A DNA stretch of 64,000 nt from positions 5,332,001-5,396,000 of the forward strand of contig NC_057318.1 of assembly GCF_000687475.1 (NCBI RefSeq), given 5' to 3'. The stretch is from Ustilaginoidea virens. Lineage: Eukaryota; Ascomycota; Sordariomycetes; Hypocreales; Clavicipitaceae. Below the pieces are notes generated by a model. The model saw only the letters and a program-made list of their open reading frames with translations. It did not search any database and was not told the origin of the DNA. Within the stretch, counting starts at the first letter, position 1, and every line of letters begins with the position of its first letter. Shown piece by piece: positions 1 to 11,197 of this stretch. The translations under genes and the position numbers were made by a program.

Positions 1-1888
1 GGGATGGGGGCAGGAGCTGCAGTCCACTTACGGAGCGAGTCTGGTTTACTCGATTCATACTCCAGATGTCGGCTTCTGGTTCCGAGGCTGGATGCAGCAG
101 GGGTTGGACGTTGGAAGGCGTCGTCGACATCTCCCACGGTACGCTTGCAAGAGGAAGATGGGAAGATACATGTAGGGATGGATGAAAAGGGGAGGCTGAG
201 CCGGTCAGGACTCAGGACGCAGGACGCAGGACGCAGGACGCAGGACGCAGGACGCAGGACTTAGGACGCAGTAACCGCTCTGTGGCGGAAAGAAGGTGGT
301 TGGGTGTTAAGGACGCCCCGCCCCTGCCCTGTTGGAAACCAGGGCTCAAAAAGTTCCGCCGAGACAGACGGTATGCACTGTGCGGAAGGATCTACCGACA
401 GGTATTAACGTTTACCGTACAGAGTACATGCATGTATAGTCCTAGTACCCATACAGCTGCAGGCTTTAATAAGCTTATCAGTTCGAGACTGAGTCGTCCA
501 ACTCCAGGGAGGACGAGACTTATTTCCATTTAGCGTTGGCCATCCTCGTCCTTCTACGGACTACATCAGTATCAGTTGACAATCGTAGCCTAGAGTCTAG
601 ATTCTAGACCCTAGAAGAGATCCGGAGCACAGCGGTGTCACCATGGTCATGTGGCCAACCTGCTTCTAATTGGTTGGGCTCGTCATCACGACGGTTTCCC
701 GACCGAGTCAGTCAAGTCACGAGTCACCACAGAACACTACTAACTTTGATTTCGATTTACGGGAAGTAGAAGAAAAAGAAAAGAACAACGTGAAAAAAAA
801 GGGGAGCAAGGACCAAAGTACATGTAAAAGTAATTATCAATAATACTTACCATAAAACAAAAGGAAAAGAAACCACGGCGGAGAGCGGTCGCCTTTGTCC
901 TCGCCATCCACATAGCACCCCCCAGCCGACCGAATTAGGCAGGTCACTGTTAGCTGTCTCATGTGGCCTGGGCCCTTTTTCTCCTCGGCGTCCTTACATG
1001 TAGGAGCTAGGTACCTCGGTGAGTAAGGTACCTAAGGTATCTAGGTACCTACCTGTAGTAGTTGCCGAGTGCACCTGGGCGCGGGGTTCCTTGCGTCAGC
1101 GTCGCCGCCACAACCACCTCGGGCTGAAGTTGGCTTGACGGTATCCCGAGTTTGACTGACTCCTTCCCTGACCAGACATGGACGCTTCCCTGATGCCAGC
1201 AGCAGGTAGCACAACGTCCAATGAATGGTACGACTTATTGCCTACCTCCCAGGTACAGAGCGTTCTCCGTACAAAGCAGTACTTCGTGCGGACTCCAGGG
1301 TACAGTCGCGCCGGTATTGCAGATTCGCAGTCTTCGCAGACTCGCAGTCACGATAACAGCCGGCTTGTGACTCTGGGGGCGGAAATTCCACCGGCCAACC
1401 CCTCGCCAATCATTTTCCTGCGGCCCGCCCTAGGTAACAGAGTTAGCCGAGTTAGGTACATTTCTACCTAGGTACCTTACATAAGATTCCAGGAGGTATT
1501 TATTCGGTAGCGCGGAGTACGGGCTACTCGTATGAGGTATGGGGTGCCTGGTACGAGTTCTCGGCCGGGAGCAAGCCGCGCGCCCGAGAGAACTCCAATC
1601 TGCTACAACCCCCCCATCTGCAGCATCGTTGCATTAGCTCGGAACTTATTAGGGTTTACGTCTTCACAACTCCGCAAGATGCGTCGCACTCGCAGCTTTG
1701 CCGAATTGGATATAAGCTCCGGGGCATCCCCCCCCCCCTCCTCTCTCCCCGTCCCCCTTCCTTCTCCTCCTCCCCCCTTTCGCTTCATCACTGTCTTGCT
1801 TCATCCCACCTGTTCATCTCGTTCCCAAACTTGTCGACAACACACAGGTCAAGGGTCTGTGTGGCCGTAAGCTTCATTCACGGCCGTC
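1..1888. other. Gene-free 5' region upstream of the OPT gene
   Basis: No ORF here resembles a known protein. The stretch holds a 7-bp tandem repeat near 208-270, four AGGTACCT palindromes (1009, 1026, 1043, 1470) and a TTAGGG-like telobox near 1648. A C/T-rich stretch at about 1730-1800 lies just before the OPT start, as is common in fungal leaders. The left end may contain regulatory DNA of a gene outside the window. Confidence 0.6.
208..270. repeat. 7-bp tandem repeat (GGACGCA)n
   Basis: About eight near-perfect copies of the heptamer GGACGCA, with end copies changed to GGACTCA and GGACTTA. It lies in non-coding DNA. Confidence 0.85.
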
Positions 1889-4192
1889 ATGGGTCTCAAG
1901 GAACGCTTGGGACTCAAGTCCCCCGAGACAACTGCTCAGACAACTGCTCAGACAACTGCTCAGACAACTGCTCAGACAACTACGGAGACAACCGCCAAGA
2001 CCTCTGGTGCTGATATTCTTCCCGATCCTGAAGGCACAGAGCGGGAACTGCGTCGGTTCCGGCGCCAGCATCAGTGGGATCCCTTCTTGGACATCGACAA
2101 GCTCGATAACATTGACGATGCAATTGCCTCGGGCAATGCCGAGAAGGAGGCCGCCGTCGACGAGTCGTTGATCCAGGAAGATTCGCCTTACCCAGAAGTC
2201 CGCAATTCGGTACGTCTCAGGCAGACCACCCTTGGGCTCTGTTTCTTTTCACAGGTGCCGTTGAGAGACACGCGTTCCAACTAACTCGACACCTTCTCAG
2301 GTCCCTCCCACCGACATTGATGTTCCTGTAAACACCATCCGAGCTTGGACTATCGGCGCTTTGCTTTGCACCATTGTTGCTGCTTGCAATGTTCTGCTCA
2401 GCATGCGTCGCACTCCCATTTCCATCTCCTCCACTGTCGTCCAGCTCATCTCGTACCCGTTAGTCTCTTGTCAGGCCGACCTGCCTCCTCTTTCCCAGCT
2501 AACCACGAGGTCGACAACAGGATAGGCTGTGCCTGGGCCAAATTTGTCCCAGCCAAGTCTTTCAAGATCTTTGGCCGTACCTTTGAGCTCAATCCTGGGC
2601 CTTTCAATGTCAAAGAACACACCATCATCACCATGATGACTGCGGCTGGAAGTTCTCTCAGTTATGCCATTGATATTCTCCTCGCTCAGGAAATTTTCTA
2701 CAAGCAAGAATTCAGGTAAGCAACATGTTCAATGTCTTTCGGATTCCGCAACAATCCCCCTCCCTCCCCCAACACACACACACTTTCTAACTTGCCATCT
2801 TTCTCTCTCTCAGATGGGGATTCCAGATCCTTCTCATGGTCTCAACCCAGGCCATGGGTTTCGGTGTTGCCGGGGTTGCGCGGCGATTCCTGGTCTGGCC
2901 TTCCTCCATGGTCTGGCCTGCGACCCTCATCACCTGCACCGTCATGTATTCGCTCCACGACCACGGCGCATCTGACCCTTCTGCAACCAACGGATGGAAG
3001 ATTGGCCGATACAGCTTCTTCCTCATTGTTGCAGCCAGCACTTTTGTGTGGGAGTGGTTCCCTCTGGTTATTGCACCCTTCCTGAGCTACTTCATGTGGC
3101 CTACTTGGATTGCGCCTTCGAATGTTGTGGTGAACCAGATTTTCGGGGGCAACACCGGTTTCGGACTCATGCCCATGTCGTTTGACTGGTCCACAGTCAC
3201 GGCCTTCCTGAACTCGCCACTGCAGACTCCTGCCTTTGCCATTGCCAATGTTCTCGCCGGCATCGTCGTCATGACCATTGGCGCGGCCGGCCTGGCCTTT
3301 GCTGGACCCGACTATTACCGCTATCTCCCCATCAGCGCCAATCAAAACTTTGATCGATACGCGCAACCGTACCAAACCAAGCTTATTCTCAACAAGGACT
3401 TTACTGTCAACGAGACTGCGTACCAAAATTATTCTCCCATCATCTTGGGCCCGACATTCTCCATCTCGTACGGTATGGGGTTCGCTGGTTTAATGTCCAC
3501 TATTATGCATATTGTTCTCTTCTACGGAAAGGATGTCTGGAACCGCGCCAAGGATTCCCAGTACGATGAGCCGGATGTGCATATGAAGCTAATGCGCAAG
3601 TACAAGGAAGCCCCAGAATGGTGGTTTTCCATCATTTTCGTGGTCAGTTTTTCCTTTGGTATGATTGCCTGCCAGGTTTGGGAGACTCATCTGCCGTGGT
3701 GGGCATACATTGTCTGCATCTTGATTGGTGCCGTCCTTTTCATTCCCATTGGCATGGTCCAGGCCATCACAAACCAGCAAACCGGTTTGAACATCATTAC
3801 CGAGATGATCATAGGCTACATGATGCCAGGCCGCCCCGTTGCCATGATGTTGTTCAAGAGTTATGGCTACATGCTTTCGTTCAATGGCCTCAACTACATC
3901 TCGGATATGAAGGTGGGACATTACATGAAGATTCCTCCCCGAAGCATGTTCGGCGCCCAGGCCTTTGCTGTCATCTGGCTGTCCTTTGTCCAGATCGCCA
4001 CTTACAACTTCCTTCGCGGCAACATCCATGAGATTTGCACCTCCCATCAAGCCCAGGGCCTGACATGCCCCAACGCCCGAACCTTTTACAACGCCAGCGT
4101 TATCTGGGGAGTCATTGGCCCGAAGAAGGTGTTTGGTGCTGGCGGCCTGTGAGTCTTTATCCATCCCTTTGGTACTGACACACACACACACA

Positions 4193-4262
<70 letters not shown>

Positions 4263-4736
4263 AAAAGAATATTCCTCGAGACTAACTGATGCTACAGATA
4301 CTCTTGGACAAACTGGTTCTGGCTAATTGGATTTGTCTTGCCCGTCATTCAGTACCTGGTTGCTCGGAGATATCCCCGCAGCTTTGTTCGCTACATTGTG
4401 ACTCCGGCCCTCTTTGGCGCAGCCGGAATGATCCCTCCTGCTACTCTCTACTTCCTCTTCCAATGGGTCATTGTCGGTCTGGCTTTCAACCTGGTCATTC
4501 GCAGAATGTTCTTTGGCTGGTGGAGCCGTTATACCTACGCCTTGTCCGGTGCTTTGGACATTGGCACTGCGCTCTGCACTGTCGTTTCCGGCCTTGGCCT
4601 TGGCCTTAGCGAGACTGATTTCCCGTCATGGTGGGGGACCCAGGTATGGCAGAATACCTTGGATTATACCGCTACTGCTGTTACGAAGGAGTTCATTGAG
4701 AATGTCACCAAGCCTCTTGGACCCGACAGTTGGTGA
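1889..4736 (+). CDS. OPT-family oligopeptide transporter
   Basis: Proton-coupled oligopeptide (or metal-chelate) importer of the OPT family, expected in the plasma membrane. Five exons: 1889-2209, 2301-2458, 2521-2715, 2814-4148 and 4298-4736, giving 815 aa, normal for the family. The exon 1/2 junction reads PEVRNSVPPTD, followed by VNTIRAW, the family's typical entry into the first membrane segment. Further hydrophobic segments run to the C-terminus, which ends PLGPDSW. All introns are GT-AG. The N-terminus carries a TTAQ repeat coded by a 12-bp tandem repeat. The last intron contains (CA)n then (CT)n. Assignment to the family is firm; the substrate cannot be told. Confidence 0.93.
1927..1982 (+). 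repeat. 12-bp in-frame tandem repeat coding TTAQ
   Basis: About four copies of ACAACTGCTCAG plus a diverged one inside exon 1 of the OPT gene. The unit is a multiple of three, so copy number can change without a frameshift. Confidence 0.85.
4179..4254 (+). repeat. (CA)n(CT)n microsatellite in OPT intron 4
   Basis: A CA run at about 4179-4194 is followed by nearly 30 CT units up to 4254, inside the intron 4149-4297. It may act as an extended polypyrimidine tract before the acceptor at 4297. Confidence 0.9.
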
Positions 4737-5656
4737 AAGGGAGCAAGGATACGTAATATGGGGGTCATGTCTATTATTTGATGAGCGTTTTATTGCCTTT
4801 CCACCATTCCAGGCATGTTTTTTTTTTTTTTTTTTTTTTTTTTTGCACAGTAGATACCTGGGTACTTATAATAGTCATGTATATAAGGGTCGTTTGATCT
4901 GCAAACCAAATCATCATCTCGATTCTCGCGCGGAATCCACATGGCGGTAAACGAGCGATTGGACTGTTGTACGATATTTCTGCGTAGTTAATCAGCCCCA
5001 TTGTTCGTCAGAGGCTTGCACAAGATGGGGTTGCGAAAACTGGGTTTTGAGAGGCTTGGAAGGCCGCCCAACACAACAATGGATGAGCCCGCCAAGAGGG
5101 TGTCGAGGGCCAATTTGAACCCAAAACAAAAAAAAAAAAAAGACGCAGCGGAGCGATGACGAATTTTTTTTTAGTAAAGAAAAATAAAACAAAATACATA
5201 CATACCTGGCCTTCCATAGCGCAAGAAGCTGCCGCTCTTGGCCGGTTAAGGTGAAGTGAGAGGATAACCATTGGCAGCTCAAGCTGCCCCGTCAAGCTCT
5301 GCAGCCCCATTCAGAAGTGGGACAGCCAGGCCGGAAAATACATGTTCCCCGCGCGAAAAACTCTTGGCACGCACAAAAACGACTCCTGCTTTGCTCCGTC
5401 ACCAATGCGTGTAGCCGGCGACAAATCAGCCTCCTTGACGCAACCCCTCATCTTTCTCGGTACGTAGCGAGTTCTTCGGGCATAATTTTGGGGGACGTCT
5501 GCTCGACCCTCGACGGGCCGTCCTGCCGACTCTACACTCGTTTCCGCGCTGACTGTACTGGTTGGGGACTCGGCTGACAAGACGGTCAACGTCCCCAGTC
5601 CTACTTTTTTTCTTTTTTTCCTTTTTTTTGCCTTGATTTCTCACAATCTGCCCAAG
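4737..5656. other. Spacer between the OPT gene and EGD1
   Basis: Holds the OPT 3' region with a poly-T run at 4817-4844, short A-runs near 5130 and 5170, and a T-rich pyrimidine tract at 5605-5632 just before the EGD1 start, typical of leaders of highly expressed fungal genes. No convincing coding sequence. Confidence 0.6.
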
Positions 5657-6551
5657 ATGGCCGACGTGCAAGAACGCCTCAAGAAGCTCGGCGTGAGCGC
5701 CCGAACCGGTAAGTGATGGTAATGGGGAGATGGGCATACATGCATGCATGCGGCCCATGGCGAGTCACTTGTTTCGCGCGATGTTGCTAACGTTGTCGTC
5801 CTGCGTAGGGTGAGTTTCCGCACAAAACATTTGTCTTCCGCTTCCCCTCCATCGCCCGCCTTTTACGAAAGAACGGAGAGAGAACCAGGACCGTAAACTA
5901 CGATGCGACGCTGTTCTCCTTTGTCGCCGGATTTGGTGGTCGGATTTGGTGGTCGGGGAGGGGGGGGATCACTCTTGTTCTCGAGCGCTCGCTGACCTCG
6001 ATGTTCTGAAACACAGTGGCAAGGGCACTCCCCGCAGAGCCGTCAAGCGCGCGCCCGCTCGATCCGGCGCCGACGACAAGAAGCTTCAGCAGACTTTGAA
6101 GAAGCTCAACACCCAACCCATCCAGGCCATCGAGGAGGTAAACATGTTCAAGTCTGACGGCAACGTTATCCACTTCTCCGCTCCCAAGGGTACGTATATT
6201 GTCCTTTGCGAGTCCCACGGAAACCTTGCACGGGGATATTGGGGGGGGAGGGGGGGGGGGGGGGGGGGGCGCGAAAATAGAGTGCTCGCTAACAAGTCTG
6301 CACAATCAACCGCTGTCTTAGTCCACGCCGCTGTTCCTTCAAACACCTTTGCCATATACGGCAACGGCGAGGACAAGGAGCTCACCGAACTCGTTCCCGG
6401 CATCTTGAACCAGCTCGGCCCCGATTCTCTGGCCTCTCTCCGCAAGCTCGCGGAGAGCTACCAGAACATGCAGAAGGCCGAGAAGGGTGACGATGACGAC
6501 GAGATTCCGGACTTGGTGGAGGGCGAGAACTTTGAGAGCAAGGTTGAGTAA
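5657..6551 (+). CDS. EGD1: Nascent polypeptide-associated complex subunit beta
   Basis: Beta subunit of NAC, the ribosome-bound dimer that shields nascent chains and helps sort proteins to mitochondria. The N-terminus [12 protein letters not shown], the ribosome-binding basic stretch [17 protein letters not shown] and the NAC domain ([10 protein letters not shown] to [11 protein letters not shown]) are all recognisable; the end is acidic ([13 protein letters not shown]). Exons: 5657-5708, a single base at 5809, 6017-6189 and 6322-6551, total 151 aa. Joining 5708 directly to 6017 breaks the frame. Adding the one G at 5809 restores a GGT codon and the conserved Gly-Gly. Both flanking introns have good donors, CTAAC/CTGAC branch points and AG acceptors. 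Intron 3 has a G-run near 6240-6269. Confidence 0.93.
5809..5809 (+). other. EGD1: Proposed 1-nt micro-exon of EGD1
   Basis: Upstream intron 5709-5808: donor GTAAGT, branch site GCTAAC at 5785-5790, acceptor GTAG. Downstream intron 5810-6016: donor GTGAGT, branch site GCTGAC near 5990, acceptor ACAG. The single G between them supplies the middle base of a Gly codon. An in-frame alternative would be acceptor AG at 5984-5985, adding non-conserved residues and leaving no good branch site. Confidence 0.7.
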
Positions 6552-7111
6552 GGCCGTCGGTCCGTTGATCCTTTCGAAAAATGATTGCACGTCCCAAACA
6601 ACGGGAAAGGAAGGAGAGGCAGGGTGTTGTTGTTGGCATGCCGGGGAGGGGGGAATCTTTTAGTTGCAATAGCCTGTCGTGGAAAACGGAGTCGTCTCGG
6701 AAGTACATTGGGCTGGGATTACGGGGTTGCCTATCGATTTCTGTTTGGGACAGGATCATTTCCGCTATTTCAATCGCGAGAACGTCTCATGGCTTTGATG
6801 ATTCCCTGCTAGCCAGAGAATTAGGACGCAAAATTTCTCTGTCAGATTCACTCTTTAATTTGTCACGTGGACACGGACGGATTTGGCAGACAAGAAAAAA
6901 GAAGAAGGAGAAAATGAAATGACCGAGCCGTTTGGACTAGAGCAGCGAATGTCAGCGACATGAAGGTCTGCAGTTTCTTTTTTAGCTGGTTTAGGTGGGT
7001 TTGTAGCGAAAAACACCAGTCGTACGTATCTACGAGGGAAAGGAGAACAAAACAACGACTGAAATCTCCGAGGAGAATCTTTGCTCTTGTGTTCTCCCGC
7101 TCCCCCGATGG
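6552..7111. other. Convergent 3' spacer between EGD1 and TAD1
   Basis: The two genes converge here. I see only A- and T-rich stretches suited to 3' ends and no conserved ORF. Confidence 0.6.
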
Positions 7112-8499
7112 CTAATGAATCGAAAAGCTGGAATCGCCGAGGTTCCGAACCCAGCCTGTCAAGGCAGATTCACGCACTTGGCGCTTAACCCTCTGCCTGT
7201 CGGCCAGCAACTCCGCATCCTTGACTTCTTGGTACGTCTGGCCAGCCAAGGCCCGTCGGACGTCTCTACTGCAAGGCAGCGCATCGGAAAGCGCCCGGGC
7301 AAGCATCCACACCTGCCGTCTGGACATGCTGCTCGCGCCCTTTTCCTCAAACGGCCTCCGGCCCCGGACGACGCCCCCCAGGATCGTCTCCTCGACGCCG
7401 GAGCAGGTCCAGGCGGCAGCAAGGTTGCTCGGGGCCACCTTGTCGGCCCGGGCGCCCACCGACCGCCGCGAGAGGTCGAACACCTCGCGCGTCGTTTCGA
7501 CGGCGAAGGCGCGGAACTTGTAGCCTCCGGGCCAGGACGCGTCGGCGAGGCTACCGACGCGGCGGGAAAACGCCCTCTGGCAGCCCGACTCCGAGAACTG
7601 CGACTCTGGCAGGACCAGCGACTCGAGGTAGGCGTTTGCCGGGTCCACGAGCAGCGAGGTGAGCGACGAGAGGAGCGAGGTGCACTGCTTGAGGGTGATT
7701 TTGTCGGAGCACGACTTGGACAGGGTCGGGGGGGCGTCTCGGCGCGCTGGTTTGCGGCGCACGATGCCCAGCTGGGAGAAGTGCGCGCGTCCGGGGAGTG
7801 TCGAGGAGTCGGCACCGGCACCGGCATCGGCCGGCGGCGCCGTGCGCCAAGGGGATGCGTCCTCCTGCGCGGCCATGACCAGCTCCATGCTTGCGTCGCC
7901 GCCTACAGAGGCTGCGCTTCAGAGTTTTGCTCCATATCCATATGGACTTTGGGGGGGAGCGTTACGTACAAGGCGCTTCGGAGCAGTACATGTGCAGCTT
8001 TACATTGTCCCGGAGGGCGAACGGATGGGCGGCATCTCCCGGGGACGTCTGCAACACGGCGCTTGGCTTCCCCTGCTGGAGCCGGCGGCACTCGTCCAGG
8101 AGGTAGCGGTTGAAGGCTCTGATGGCCAATATCTCGGCGTGCCAGTCGTGGATGGCGTTGCCGTCCGTTTGGCCGAGCTTGGATGCCGGGAGGCACTTGG
8201 CGCCCGTGCTAACAAGACGAAAAATTGTTCTCGCTCAGAGATTTCCGAACTCGGCCCCCCCCCGTCGACGTAAGACGACGGGCGTGCAGGTGCGTTTCTT
8301 TTTTTTTTTTGGTGGGAGAGCAATCTTACGCCAAAGCCAGACAGGTCAGCTTTCCATCCTGGTCAGCCACGATGCCGCTCAGGGGAACCCATTCGTGAAT
8401 CCCATTGTCCCGAACACCGGGCTTGCTCTTGGCGGGCAGCCTGCCGAACTGGGACGTGACTGAGCCGGCGACGAGGTCGGCTCGGCGCGGCGTCGGCAT
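7112..8499 (-). CDS. TAD1: tRNA-specific adenosine deaminase (A37, tRNA-Ala)
   Basis: ADAR-type deaminase of the Tad1 family, which converts A37 to inosine next to the anticodon of tRNA-Ala. Reading on the minus strand, exons are 8499-8330, 8208-7970 and 7902-7112, total 399 aa. The start MPTPRRADLVAGSV leads into QFGRLPAKSKP and HEWVPLSGIVA. Visible catalytic features: H80-A-E82 within IHDWHAEILA (zinc ligand and proton shuttle), C137 in APCGDASM, and C201 in SCSDKI. Donors are GTAAGA and GTACGT; acceptors TTAG and GTAG. The protein is split over different frames, so no single ORF shows it. It is divergent from RPL24 with 343 bp between starts. Confidence 0.92.
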
Positions 8500-8842
8500 T
8501 TCCCACTGCTTCCATCAATCTCGAAAACTCGGTATTCTCGTAGGGTCCGCGCAATGGAGACACGATCCAGTACGAGACGAAGCCTTGGATTTTCTCGGCC
8601 GTAGTCCACTCCCACAAGTGCGTGCATGTGACGCTGCACGTGCCGGCCGGCCACCCCCCCTCCCCCAGTTTCTTTCCGTGGTTTTTCTTTTTCCCGGCGC
8701 CGCTCTGCCCTAGCGCGCTTAGTCATCCTGGCACACACCCTCCAATTCGAGAAATTGCCAGTGTCAAGCCAAGCCGCCTTGCCTTGTCTTTTGCCAAACC
8801 CCGTCAAATCCACTGTCGCCAAAAGTCCACCACCGCGACAAG
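8500..8842. promoter_or_regulatory. Shared 343-bp promoter region of TAD1 and RPL24
   Basis: The start codons of the two divergent genes are 343 bp apart, so this segment must hold both promoters and leaders. I see C/T-rich stretches near 8655-8700 and no clear TATA box. Confidence 0.5.
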
Positions 8843-9820
8843 ATGCGTACCTACGACGATAGCTTCTCGGGCCAGAGGATTTACCCTGGAAAGGTACGAA
8901 CCCTTGCTGCCTGGGGCTCCCTGTTTCTTTTGAACCTCGCCTCTTGTCGGAGGAGGAGGAGGTCCTGTGCTGGATGTTTCTTTGACCAACGGGCCGAGTC
9001 GTTGGAAAGGCGACAGAGAGAAATGGCGGGCTTCGAGCGACGGGAACTGGGCATCTTGCGACGGAGGGGAATTTCTGTTCTTGCTTTTGTTCTTGCAATG
9101 GCGGAAGCAGATGCGACGACGCACCCCGACGATGGGGGCCTGGCACCGCTAGGACGTCCTTTGCTAACATGTGCTCATCCGCGCCTAGGGTAAAATCTAC
9201 GTCCGGGGCGACAGCAAGGTGTTCCGATTCCAGAACGGAAAGTCAGAGTCGCTGTTCCTGCAGCGAAAGAACCCCCGCCGCATCGCCTGGACTGTCCTGT
9301 ACCGCCGCCAACACCGCAAGGGTATCTCTGAGGTACGAAAATCCTCCCAACATGCCCTTTTTTTTTTCTCTTTTTTTTCACCCCTCTCGATGCGAATCCG
9401 GAGCGAGATGTGGGCTGCCACTCCCGTGACAGCCCTTTTGCCAAGCCATCAATGCCTGGAGTGTCATGAAAAATAAAAAAAAAAATAAAAGCCCTCTGCG
9501 AGTGACCCAAGATGGCTGACAGTCAGAAACAGGAGGTCGCCAAGAAGCGCACCCGCCGAACCGTCAAGTCACAGCGTGCCATTGTCGGCGCTTCCCTCGA
9601 TGTGATCAAGGAGCGCCGGTCCATGCGGCCCGAGGCCCGATCCGCCGCCCGCGCCCAGGCCATCAAGGAGAGCAAGGAGAAGAAGAACGCCGCGGCGGCC
9701 GCCAAGAAGGCCGAAAAGGCCAAGACCGCCGCCGTCGCCAGCAAGGGCCAGACGGTGCGAAACATCAGCAAGCAGGGCGCCAAGGGCGCGCCCGTCAAGG
9801 TTGCCGCCCGCACCCGCTGA
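8843..9820 (+). CDS. RPL24: 60S ribosomal protein L24 (eL24)
   Basis: Component of the large ribosomal subunit. Exons 8843-8893, 9189-9332 and 9533-9820 give 160 aa, the usual size. The first exon ends [17 protein letters not shown]; the second gives the conserved [19 protein letters not shown] and [18 protein letters not shown]; the third starts [20 protein letters not shown]. The tail is rich in Lys and Ala. A methionine at 9512 belongs to the intron and is not the start of a separate protein. Long introns right after a short first exon are typical of fungal ribosomal protein genes. Confidence 0.95.
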
Positions 9821-10546
9821 GCTTGATTTTTTTTTTCTTGTTTTGCACATTTTTCTTTTTTGCGAAAACGTCTGGGTGAGCAAAGCGGAACGGGGGGGGG
9901 TTAAAGTAAAAGGAAAGAGAGGAAATTGGGAACAGTGGTGGAGTAACGTGGTTCTTGTGTCCTTTCGGCCGGTTCTTCTACAAATTCTCGGGTGCATGGA
10001 ATCCCACGGGGTGCATTGGTAGTACGCAAATGACAAACCTGTGCAAAATGGTTCAAAAAGTACAAAAGAGACTACGGACGGGCGATTTCTGCTGCGCATC
10101 CAGTACATTGACTGCTCTATCAAGGATGAATGCATCTCGGCATGGCAACCCTCTGGCCGTATCTTTTTTGTCCGTTTTGCATTCTCTTTCATTTCTTCCT
10201 TTATTTCCTTCCTCCTAGCATCCGTGTCTGTCCTCAGTACCTAGTCACGTCCCAATGAACGGTAAAGACACTCGGACCGTATGTTGATGTAGGACGCGTC
10301 ACACAGCTCTTTTCACACGACGTTTCGGAAATCGACAAGCATCAACATGACTCTTTCCGGTCTACCTTTTTGTCTATTTCCACCTCGAGCCGCCGCCGCC
10401 GCCGCCGTCCTCCAAAGCTGCAACCACCCCCTACGCTCCATCGAACCCAAACCCGACAGGGCGCTTCCCACAACCAAGCCTTGCTTCTTCTTCTGCCCTG
10501 CCGCGCCATGGCCCCGCCCACGCCCACGTCAAACGCCGTTTCTCGC
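9821..10546. other. Convergent 3' spacer between RPL24 and the peroxiredoxin gene
   Basis: T-rich 3' sequence after RPL24. No convincing gene; the ORFs here have no recognisable domain. Confidence 0.6.
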
Positions 10547-10961
10547 TCACAGGCTGGCCAGGACGGCCTCGGCGCCCGACACTTCGATGCCCTTGCCTGC
10601 CTCCTTGGCCGCGTACACCACCTTGCCGTGGTCGACGACGACGGCATAGCGCGCGGTGCGCTCCCCCATGTCCCAGCCAATCGACTTGCTGAAGCCCGCG
10701 TCGTCCGAGGCAAAGAGGATGAAGTCGTCCCGGAGGCCGTTGGCCTTGCCCCAGGCGGACATGACCCAGGCGTCGTTGTAGGCAATCACGACGACTTGCT
10801 CGACGCCCTTGGCCCGGAGCTCGTCGCGCTTGGCCACGTACGAGGGCAGGTGGGACGCCTGGCAGGTGGGCGTGAAGGCGCCGGGCACCGAGACCAGCAC
10901 GACTTTTTTGCCCTTGAACTCTTGTTGGCGTGGGCCCGGAAACGTCAGCATGCCCGACGGA

Positions 10962-11004
<43 letters not shown>

Positions 11005-11197
11005 CGTGTCACGCGCAGGGAAGGTCGGGAACAACGGCAGAGAGGACGCGGTTCCGCCATCTGCGTCGGGAGAACGTACCCGTGCTGGCGTCCAGAGGCC
11101 CGGGGACGCCGCAGGAAGTAATGTCGTCGCCGGACGGCTTGACGTAGGAGAACTTGACGCCGTCGGGGAACGAGTCGCCGGCCTTGAGTCCAGACAT
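10547..11197 (-). CDS. Atypical peroxiredoxin (Prx5/AHP1, Asp f 3-like)
   Basis: Thiol peroxidase that reduces peroxides and alkyl hydroperoxides. Two exons on the minus strand, 11197-11080 and 10920-10547, give 163 aa, matching the Asp f 3/Pmp20 group. The start is [19 protein letters not shown]. The peroxidatic cysteine is C59 in PGAFTPTC; C29 in ITSCG sits where the resolving cysteine lies in Asp f 3. The segment [16 protein letters not shown] is the conserved helix. The C-terminus ends ASL, which is not a clear SKL signal, so location is open. The intron has donor GTACGT, branch GCTGAC and a weak acceptor CAAG, and contains a 42-base C-run on the sense strand. Confidence 0.93.
10963..11004. 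repeat. 42-nt G homopolymer in the peroxiredoxin intron
   Basis: An uninterrupted run of 42 G on the + strand (C on the transcript), the longest homopolymer noticed in the window. It fills much of the 159-nt intron. Confidence 0.9.

Noticed and set aside
7115..8113. 332-codon plus-strand ORF
   Set aside because: Lies opposite TAD1 exons, which carry the catalytic HAE and Cys ligands.
9512..9820. Apparent 102-aa basic protein
   Set aside because: It is exon 3 of RPL24; its ATG lies in the intron before acceptor 9532.
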